From: an uncultured Verrucomicrobiota bacterium
Lineage (GTDB): Bacteria > Verrucomicrobiota > Kiritimatiellia > RFP12 > UBA1067
DNA: 7,100 nt
Assembly: GCA_945487985.1 (NCBI GenBank)
Contig: CALYTX010000070.1
Span: 1-7,100 of the forward strand
Direction of reading: 5' to 3'
The translations under genes and the position numbers were made by a program. The notes under the pieces are model-generated. The model did no database searches and was not told where the DNA came from. It was given only the letters and a program-made list of their open reading frames with translations. This document shows, one piece after another, positions 1 to 5,635 of the stretch; within the stretch, counting starts at the first letter, position 1; each line of letters starts with the position of its first letter.

Positions 1-1499
1 ACCCGACAGGAACGAGCGGTGACGTATGGGCATGGTACAACAAGAGCGCGGCAAGAGATCTCGGGAATGAGCAACGCCTGCGTCATTGCCGGCGAGCCGA
101 GGGGCCGCGCGTAGATCAGCTGCTCGTAGGCGATGCGTTCGCAGGCCGCGCGCGGATTGACGGTTACGATTCCAGCATCGGTTTCAATCAGCAGGTAGTT
201 TGAGGAGGTTATCGCTAGAAACTTGAACCATTGCCATGGACGCGATGCCGTGGAGTCGGAATCGACGGCGAATTCCACCTGCGTCGGCACGCTCTGGGGC
301 GGCGGCACGCTCGATTTCGGCGGAAGAGGCGGGATTAGCGGCACCGATGGAATGGAGCCTTGCGAACCGGATGGCGCGCCCGGATTAACCGCCGGGGTTG
401 GCGCCGCCGCAACCGTGTTGCCGACAGGTGCTGCGGCGACGGACGGCGTGGGGGCGGACGCAGCAGTGGACGGTGGCGTGGAAACAGCTGTGCGCGGCGC
501 CGTGAGTGCGGACTGGATGGCTTGGACGATTGCCGCCTTTACGGCAGCGTTGTTGCGGAAACGAACTTCACGCTTGGTCGGGTGAACGTTGACGTCAACC
601 TGCGTCGGGGGCAGATCGATGAAGAGAATCGCCGCTGGTCGCACTTCGCCTGCGCGCCGCGGATATGCCTCCTTCAGCGCGTACGCGATGGACGGCGCGG
701 TTGCCGCGCGCCCATTGACGAATATGTACTGGTCGCGCCGGGTGGGCGCGTTGAGGTTTGGCCTTTCGACGAAGCCGCGCACAACGATTGCGTTGTCTTC
801 GCAGTCGTTATTTTCGATAGGAAGCAGCTCGGAGAAAAAGTCTTTGCCGAACAGATCCAGAATGCGATCTGCCAAATTGCTTGCGCCGGAAAGGCGGTAG
901 ACTTCACGACCGTCGACTGTCAGGACGAAGCCAATTGCGGGGTTGGCGAGCGCGTGCACGGCAAAAATCTGGCGTACATGGCTTTCTTCGGTTGCATAGG
1001 CGCGCAGGAACTTGCGCCGCGCTGGGATGTTGCAGAACAGATCTCGTACCTCGACGAGGGTTCCGGGCGGACACCCTGCGGCGCGGATATCAGCAACTGC
1101 GCCGGCGTTCACTTCGATTGCAGTGCCCTCGTCGCTATCGTGGCGACGGGTGGTGATTGTAAAGCGCGAAACGGCGGCAATGGAGGGAATTGCTTCTCCG
1201 CGGAAGCCGAGGGTGTCGATTTGCTCGATATCGTCGACATCGAGAATTTTCGATGTTGCTTGGCGTTCGAGCGACAGCACCGCGTCTTCGCGCGTCATCC
1301 CCGAGCCGTCGTCCTGCACGGCGATGAGCTTGCGTCCGCCTTGGGAGATGTTGATGCGGATGTGCTGGGCACCAGCGTCAATGGCGTTTTCAACTAATTC
1401 TTTGACCACCGAGGCGGGGCGTTCAACCACTTCGCCCGCAGCGATCTTGTTCGCTACATGCAGCGGCAGCACATGGACGTGTCCGTCACGCTTGATCAT
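1..1499 (-). CDS. mutL: DNA mismatch repair protein MutL (C-terminal end outside window)
   Basis: MutL is the ATP-driven linker of methyl-independent or methyl-directed mismatch repair, coupling MutS recognition to strand removal. About 499 residues are visible; the family is usually near 600-650. The N-terminal GHKL ATPase is clear: NKIAAGEVVERPASVVKELV at residues 17-36 with the presumed catalytic Glu34, DDGSGM (63-68; usually DNGxG), ATSKI (81-85) and GFRGEA (98-103). The second N-terminal subdomain ends near VHPTKREVRF (about 306-315). A long Pro/Ala/Ser linker follows (about 322-410), then the start of the C-terminal dimerisation domain. There the endonuclease motif DQHAx2Ex4E reads NPRAACERIAYE (448-459), so Asp, Gln and His are replaced while both Glu remain. 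The ATG at 1499 fits the family start. It lies 14 bases after the ftsZ stop and has no clear Shine-Dalgarno, so translation is probably coupled to ftsZ. Identity is sure; nuclease state is inference. Confidence 0.95.
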   Translation of the reverse strand, partial: MIKRDGHVHVLPLHVANKIAAGEVVERPASVVKELVENAIDAGAQHIRINISQGGRKLIAVQDDGSGMTREDAVLSLERQATSKILDVDDIEQIDTLGFRGEAIPSIAAVSRFTITTRRHDSDEGTAIEVNAGAVADIRAAGCPPGTLVEVRDLFCNIPARRKFLRAYATEESHVRQIFAVHALANPAIGFVLTVDGREVYRLSGASNLADRILDLFGKDFFSELLPIENNDCEDNAIVVRGFVERPNLNAPTRRDQYIFVNGRAATAPSIAYALKEAYPRRAGEVRPAAILFIDLPPTQVDVNVHPTKREVRFRNNAAVKAAIVQAIQSALTAPRTAVSTPPSTAASAPTPSVAAAPVGNTVAAAPTPAVNPGAPSGSQGSIPSVPLIPPLPPKSSVPPPQSVPTQVEFAVDSDSTASRPWQWFKFLAITSSNYLLIETDAGIVTVNPRAACERIAYEQLIYARPLGSPAMTQALLIPEISCRALVVPCPYVTARSCR

Positions 1500-1513
1500 G
1501 GCAGTTGCGTCGA

Positions 1514-2626
1514 TCAGAGATCGAGATTGATGTTTCTTCGTAAAAAGGTGGGAATATCGAGGTCTTCGCCGTTCCAGACCGTAGGCTCGGCGTTGTTGAA
1601 CCTTCCGCGCCCCTGGGGACCTTGCGCGAGGGGATTGCGGTTTTTGCGCTGTTTCTTGGGCGTGATGGCGCTGCCGGTTTTACCGTCCGACTCGTCCTTG
1701 CCAGTCGATTCAAACAGCATAACGACGAGAGAAATCCGACCCGAGAAAGTTGTTTCATCATTGACCGTGGCTAATTCGAACGCGCAAGTCTCGCCAAATT
1801 TCGAACGGACGCCCTGGGCGATTTCGCCGACTTCGGCCAAGCGTAGATCATCGCCGGCAAGCACGCCGCAGAGAATCGCGCGTACTTCGCCCGAACCGTT
1901 CGTAAGCAATGGCGCCTGAGCGACGGCTGCAAGTGCGTCGGCCACTCGGTTTGCACCTTGTGCGGTGACCGTTGCGAAGCGTGCGCGCCCTGCTCGGGCA
2001 ACGAGATGGCGGATGCGTTCGGCGTCGAGCCTGATGTAGCCTGGCTTTCCTGCGAGACGCCAGAAGAGGGTAACTCCCGATGCGAGCGTGTCGACGGCGC
2101 GGCGCATTGCCTCGTCCATCGGCTCGGCTCCGCCAACAAGCTTGTCAAGCGGCACGAAGAAGCTTGCGTTGGCCTCTTCTTCGATCAGCGGCATGATTCC
2201 GCGGGCGTTCTGCAGCCGGTCGGGTCCTTCAAAGGCGAAAGGAATCGTCGCGAAGACGACCGTCGGAATGCCGCGGTCTTTGAAGTGGCGCACCGCTTCG
2301 AGTGTGCCGCCGCCGCCCGTGCCGCCGCCGAGGCAGGTTACAATCACTGCCAGGCGCACATCTTCAAGTGCTTCGTCGACGATGGCAATGGAATCCTCCG
2401 TGGCCAGACGCGCGGTGACAATGTCTCCGCCGGCTCCGCGACCAGATAGGCGGTCGCCTCCGAGTAGATAAAAGGGGGTGTTTTCGTGACCCGAGGCCGC
2501 GTCGGTGTCGATTGTGATGAATCGGAGATCTTCGCCGTAGGCGCGTTTGACGCCGCGCGCAATTGCCGCGCCGGCCCCGCCGATGCCGACGAGCAGCATC
2601 GGGGCTTTGTCGCTTATTTCTTCCAT
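1514..2626 (-). CDS. ftsZ: Cell division GTPase FtsZ, divergent (370 aa)
   Basis: FtsZ is the tubulin-like GTPase that polymerises into the cytokinetic ring. Visible in order: N-terminal nucleotide-binding loop GIGGAGAA (14-21; usually GGGGGNA), DTDA (40-43; usually NTDA), GRGAGG (62-67), tubulin signature GGGTGGGG (100-107; usually GGGTGTGA), FEG with R137 (132-137), LDKL (160-163; usually NDKL) and a guanine-contact Asp179. The synergy (T7) loop reads GYIRLDAERIR (196-206) where E. coli has GLMNVDFADVR. The central Asp201 is kept, but the Asn and the catalytic second Asp both align with Arg (R199, R204). A basic linker (about 322-342) leads to a textbook C-terminal peptide DLDIPTFLRR (355-364), the FtsA-binding tail. 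Length is normal. The start ATG at 2626 has GGAGA nine bases upstream and overlaps the ftsA stop by 13 bases. The FtsA partner, tail and position argue for true FtsZ rather than a plasmid or tubulin homologue. GTPase rate is uncertain. Confidence 0.93.
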   Translation of the reverse strand: MEEISDKAPMLLVGIGGAGAAIARGVKRAYGEDLRFITIDTDAASGHENTPFYLLGGDRLSGRGAGGDIVTARLATEDSIAIVDEALEDVRLAVIVTCLGGGTGGGGTLEAVRHFKDRGIPTVVFATIPFAFEGPDRLQNARGIMPLIEEEANASFFVPLDKLVGGAEPMDEAMRRAVDTLASGVTLFWRLAGKPGYIRLDAERIRHLVARAGRARFATVTAQGANRVADALAAVAQAPLLTNGSGEVRAILCGVLAGDDLRLAEVGEIAQGVRSKFGETCAFELATVNDETTFSGRISLVVMLFESTGKDESDGKTGSAITPKKQRKNRNPLAQGPQGRGRFNNAEPTVWNGEDLDIPTFLRRNINLDL

Positions 2627-3819
2627 TTGAGCAGATCTCCGAAAATGGATTTCAAGATTGATTTCTCTTCGTAGTTGCGGTGGGCGTAAAGGAGCGCGCC
2701 GGCAACGGCGGCGAAGGACTCGTTGTGGCGTTCCTCGCCCAGTCCATCGACATTGACGGGCTTCCCGACGCGCACGGGCATGCCCAGCTCGCGCTGAATC
2801 AGCGCATCGATGCCGCGCATCGCTGCGCCGCCGCCGGTTATGAACGCGCCTGCGTGCATGCGATGCAGCAGCGAGGCGTGTTCGAGCTTTTCGCAGAGAA
2901 TGGAAAACAGTTCGCGCAACCGGGCGTTGACGACGGTGTCGAGCGCGAGTCGCGAGATGGTGCGCGAATCCATAAGCGGGGATGAGCCTGGGATCCGTAC
3001 GCGTGGATCGCCTTCGTTCGCGCCGATGATTGCGCTCGCTTCCCGGATTTTTAGCTCTTCGGCTTGGGCTTGAGTAGTCTGGAACGCGTGGGCGATGTCG
3101 TTGGTGATATGGTCGCCGCCGATGCCGATTACCCCGGTGCAGGCGAGATAGCCGTCTGAATAGGCGGCGAACCCCGTAGAACCGCCGCCGATGTCGAGCA
3201 CGAGCGCGCCGTTGCGCTTCTCAAGATCGCTCAGTACCGCGTCGCCCGCGCAAGTGGCCGCGAAGAGCGGTTCGCGAATTTCGAGATGGGCGTCGCCGGC
3301 TGCGGTGCGCGCATCGTTGATGCGGTTGAGGTCGGCGTGAATCTGAATGGTGTCGAGTTTGAGCACGCTGCCCGACATTCCTTTGGGGTCGGCGATGCCG
3401 CACATATCGTCGACGGCGTAGGAGCGGTCGGCGAAATCGAGCAACTCCCGGTCGCGAGGAAGGGCGAGGGAGCGCGTTTTGTGAATCACCGTGTTGATGT
3501 CTTCGGCCGTCACCTTTGCGGAAGCGATCACCGCCTGGCCAGTGTAGTTGTCGGCCTTGACATGTTGGCCGGAGACGACGAGAAAGGCGTTGACAATCGA
3601 AATGGTGTTGTTAAGCGCGTTCTGCTTTCGCTCGATTTCCCGCAGCACGCTGCGGATTGAGCGCGTTGCCTGGTTGATGTCGAGAATCTGGCTTTTGCGT
3701 ACGCCGACCGACGGAATTTCTGCGTGGCAGGAAACCTTCAATCGTTCGCCTGCGACGGCTTCACCAACGGCCAGAACTGTGCGGGTGGTGCCGATTTCTA
3801 GCGCGGCATAGATATTCAT
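2614..3819 (-). CDS. ftsA: Cell division protein FtsA (401 aa)
   Basis: FtsA is the actin-like ATPase that tethers FtsZ filaments to the inner face of the membrane and recruits later division proteins. Seen in order: phosphate-1 loop ALEIGTTRT (6-14), the FtsA-specific 1C (SHS2) domain around 80-165, DPKGMSG (144-150), phosphate-2 loop LDIGGGSTG (208-216), IGIGGDHIT (231-239) and adenosine-site FITGGGAAMRG (326-336). A C-terminal amphipathic helix EEKSILKSIFGDLLKWKK (384-401) matches the membrane-targeting sequence. Length is normal for the family. I chose the ATG at 3819, not an upstream in-frame start near 3999, because homology begins there, AAGGAG sits eight bases before it, and it forms an ATGA overlap with the ftsQ stop. 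FtsA ends 13 bases inside ftsZ. All ATP-site motifs look intact, in contrast to the altered FtsZ next door. Confidence 0.97.
   Translation of the reverse strand: MNIYAALEIGTTRTVLAVGEAVAGERLKVSCHAEIPSVGVRKSQILDINQATRSIRSVLREIERKQNALNNTISIVNAFLVVSGQHVKADNYTGQAVIASAKVTAEDINTVIHKTRSLALPRDRELLDFADRSYAVDDMCGIADPKGMSGSVLKLDTIQIHADLNRINDARTAAGDAHLEIREPLFAATCAGDAVLSDLEKRNGALVLDIGGGSTGFAAYSDGYLACTGVIGIGGDHITNDIAHAFQTTQAQAEELKIREASAIIGANEGDPRVRIPGSSPLMDSRTISRLALDTVVNARLRELFSILCEKLEHASLLHRMHAGAFITGGGAAMRGIDALIQRELGMPVRVGKPVNVDGLGEERHNESFAAVAGALLYAHRNYEEKSILKSIFGDLLKWKK
2636..2640 (-). promoter_or_regulatory. Shine-Dalgarno of ftsZ
   Basis: Reading on the minus strand, GGAGA lies nine bases before the ATG at 2626, inside the last codons of ftsA. 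It fixes the ftsZ start and implies reinitiation or independent loading during ftsA translation. Confidence 0.75.
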
Positions 3820-4673
3820 TGGATCGGCTCCTTGGTGTTGGCGTAAATCTGGTTGCCGGGAATGGCTGTCCAGACGAGCGGACGCGGCGCCGGGCCGCTG
3901 CTCGTGGCGATTTTCGTCTTGACGGCCTGGTAAAGTTGATTGTAGACTTTTTCGAGCGAGTCTTGCGTAGCGGAAGTCGGTTCGTCCATCGACTCCCATT
4001 CGATGCGCACGATGTCGTTGTTGCCAAGAACGAGCTTGATGAAGTCGATCGGTGTAGTGTCCGCCACGTTCACGGGCATGTCGAGATAGCGCGCGCTACG
4101 GGAAAGCTGCAACAGGCTTAATGCTGCCCGAGTGCGGCCGGTGAGCCGCTTGCCCGCGACAATCGGGTTTTTAATTCCGCCTTCGCAAATGATTTCAGGC
4201 AGGAGATTTATGCCTTTATAGCGTTCGAAGACGACTCCTTCATCGTCGACAACGTTCCCCCCGAGGCGTACCTTTCCCCGGGCTGGCCGTAGCCGGGCGA
4301 TGGGAACACGCTCTTCCACGGCGATTTCCACCCGGTCTGGCAAGTGGCGCTCGACTTTCAATTCCCGAATGTTGGGGATGTCGCGGAGAATCTCTTCGCG
4401 CTTGCCGCGGAAATCGATGAGGGCGAGATTGGCACCTTTTTTCAGGCCGAAGCGTTCGAGGATGACGCCAGGGAGGATGTGTTTGCCGGTGTGTACTTTT
4501 ACCTGCCGGGCAACATCGACGATTTGGCACTGGTCAATCCACAGCGCGCGCAGTTGCGAATATGCAGCGTAGATAGCGATCGCGATTGCGGTGAGCACGA
4601 CCAGCCCCGCGACGATGCAAACCATTCTTTTCGTGGCGCCTTTTTCCCTTATCTGGTTAGACTTCATTTTCAT
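3816..4673 (-). CDS. ftsQ: Cell division protein FtsQ/DivIB (285 aa)
   Basis: FtsQ is a bitopic membrane protein that links the Z-ring to the FtsB/FtsL and FtsW/FtsI septal synthesis machinery. The protein has a basic N-terminus (residues 1-16, rich in Lys and Arg), one transmembrane segment (about 17-39), and a POTRA domain (about 47-124). The POTRA ends in the typical pattern IPNIRELKVERHLPDRVEIA (99-118) and the EERVPIARL strand. DDEGVVFE (143-150) matches the start of the family's beta domain. The C-terminal part (about 160-285) is weakly conserved, as usual. The first ATG is at 4673 and a second at 4667; neither has a convincing Shine-Dalgarno, so the exact start is open by two residues. 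The gene begins 26 bases after the ddl stop and ends in a 4-base ATGA overlap with ftsA. Identification rests on topology, POTRA pattern and position; sequence identity in this family is always low. Confidence 0.9.
   Translation of the reverse strand: MKMKSNQIREKGATKRMVCIVAGLVVLTAIAIAIYAAYSQLRALWIDQCQIVDVARQVKVHTGKHILPGVILERFGLKKGANLALIDFRGKREEILRDIPNIRELKVERHLPDRVEIAVEERVPIARLRPARGKVRLGGNVVDDEGVVFERYKGINLLPEIICEGGIKNPIVAGKRLTGRTRAALSLLQLSRSARYLDMPVNVADTTPIDFIKLVLGNNDIVRIEWESMDEPTSATQDSLEKVYNQLYQAVKTKIATSSGPAPRPLVWTAIPGNQIYANTKEPIQ
3828..3833 (-). promoter_or_regulatory. Shine-Dalgarno of ftsA
   Basis: AAGGAG on the minus strand, eight bases before the ATG at 3819 and inside the end of ftsQ. 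It is the strongest ribosome binding site in the window and decides the ftsA start. Confidence 0.85.
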
Positions 4674-4699
4674 AGGTGGCGTGGCAATCGTTCCTGCGT

Positions 4700-5593
4700 T
4701 CAGTCATGCCGGGCGGAAAGAAGAATTCGCTCGCAAACCTGCGCGAATGTGAGCCCGGTTTTTATACCGGCCTTGGGGACCAGAGAGTGGGAGGTGAAGC
4801 CGGGGGAGGTGTTGAGTTCAAGCACGTACGCTCGCCCCAACGGGGAGACACGGAAATCGACGCGCGTTACGCCGCGGCAGCCGACGGCTTTCGTCGCGGA
4901 GACAGCCAGATCCTGAAGCTTCGCCGAAAGCGCGCCGTCTTCAAGGAAGGGATATTCGGTTTCCTGCGAGGTGTATTTTTCCTCATAGCCATACCAGCCG
5001 TTCTTGGCGACGATTTCGATGACTGGCCACGCCTCGCCGCCTACTACCGCCACGGTGAATTCACGCCCGGGGATGAATTCCTCCACCAGTACGGGCTTGT
5101 CGGACGGTTGGCAGGCGAATGCCGCGGCGAGCGCGCGTGGCCAATCTTCCACCTTGGCGACTTTGGAAATGCCCACAGAACTACCGTCGCAGGGTGGCTT
5201 GACGACGACCGGCAGCGGCAGCGGCGATTGGGGAGTGTCGGGGTGGGCAAGATCCCAGCGGGCCGTCGGCAGATTGTGCATTTCCAGCACGAGCTTCGTC
5301 TTGAGCTTGTCCATGGCGATTCGCGAGGCAGCCGCCCCTGGGCCGGTATAGGGTATTTTCAGTTGGTCGAGCGCAGATTGCACACCGCCGTTTTCGCCCC
5401 AGCCACCGTGCAGAGCGATGTAGACCACGTCGGTGTTTTTCGGCAGGGACGCGAGGCTTTCCTCGGTCAGGTCGACGGACACGACACGATATTTCCCGAG
5501 GCTCGACAATGCATCGGCGATATTTTTCCCGGAGGCGAGCGACACCTCCCGTTCGCTCGATGTTCCTCCCATTAAAACCGCAACTTGTTTCAT
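4700..5593 (-). CDS. ddl: D-alanine--D-alanine ligase (297 aa)
   Basis: This ATP-grasp enzyme joins two D-alanines to supply the terminal dipeptide of the peptidoglycan precursor in the cytoplasm. All key family motifs are present: GGTSSEREVSL (9-19) with substrate Glu15, LHGGWGENG (61-69), the ATP-grasp strand VVVKPPCDGSSVGISKV (129-145), EEFIPGREFTVAV (171-183), YGYEEKY (201-207), RVDF (244-247) and the metal and substrate site LELNTSPGFTSHSLVPKAG (258-276). Length fits the short DdlB type usual in dcw clusters. Homology to the N-terminal beta strand (MKQVAVLMGG) starts at the ATG at 5593, so longer in-frame readings that run through the promoter into the region antisense to murC are rejected. 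The predicted -10 element lies only eight bases before the ATG, so its message may have almost no leader. It is the first gene of the leftward operon. Confidence 0.97.
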   Translation of the reverse strand: MKQVAVLMGGTSSEREVSLASGKNIADALSSLGKYRVVSVDLTEESLASLPKNTDVVYIALHGGWGENGGVQSALDQLKIPYTGPGAAASRIAMDKLKTKLVLEMHNLPTARWDLAHPDTPQSPLPLPVVVKPPCDGSSVGISKVAKVEDWPRALAAAFACQPSDKPVLVEEFIPGREFTVAVVGGEAWPVIEIVAKNGWYGYEEKYTSQETEYPFLEDGALSAKLQDLAVSATKAVGCRGVTRVDFRVSPLGRAYVLELNTSPGFTSHSLVPKAGIKTGLTFAQVCERILLSARHD

Positions 5594-5601
5594 CGCCCCA
5601 T

Positions 5602-5610
5602 AGTATACCA
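5602..5610 (-). promoter_or_regulatory. Predicted extended -10 promoter for ddl-ftsQAZ-mutL
   Basis: On the minus strand TGG TATACT (5610 to 5602) fits the extended -10 consensus TGnTATAAT with one mismatch. A start 7-9 bases downstream falls at about 5595-5593, at or next to the ddl ATG, so the transcript would be leaderless or nearly so. No good -35 hexamer is seen at the right distance. Inference from sequence only. Confidence 0.6.
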
Positions 5611-5623
5611 AATGTGTGGTATA
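5604..5623. repeat. Perfect 7-bp inverted repeat in the divergent promoter
   Basis: TATACCA (5604-5610), a 6-base spacer AATGTG, then TGGTATA (5617-5623). The arms are exact reverse complements and each overlaps the extended -10 element for one direction. The symmetry may simply reflect two facing promoters, or may also be an operator for a dimeric regulator. Both readings are inference. Confidence 0.8.
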
Positions 5624-5625
5624 AT
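5617..5625 (+). promoter_or_regulatory. Predicted extended -10 promoter for murC(B)
   Basis: TGGTATAAT is a perfect extended -10 (TGn plus consensus TATAAT). Transcription would start near 5632-5633, only three or four bases before the murC ATG at 5636, leaving no room for a Shine-Dalgarno. No clear -35 is visible. The two -10 hexamers of the opposing promoters are 12 bases apart, so RNA polymerase could not occupy both at once. Confidence 0.68.
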
Positions 5626-5635
5626 GTGATGGAAA

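Noticed and set aside
260..540. Repeat array or recombination site in the GC-rich stretch
   Set aside because: It is the Pro/Ala/Ser linker of MutL; codons vary and there is no regular repeat unit.
360..1397. Long plus-strand open frame opposite mutL
   Set aside because: It is the antisense of a clear MutL; the predicted protein is Arg/Gly/Cys-rich with no motif, as expected from a GC-rich shadow frame.
1514..2626. Possibility that the FtsZ-like gene is a bacterial tubulin or plasmid TubZ
   Set aside because: The DLDIPTFLRR tail, direct overlap with ftsA and normal length all mark it as the division FtsZ.
3820..3999. N-terminal extension of ftsA to an upstream in-frame start
   Set aside because: The extra residues overlap ftsQ, lack homology, and the strong Shine-Dalgarno with ATGA overlap points to 3819.
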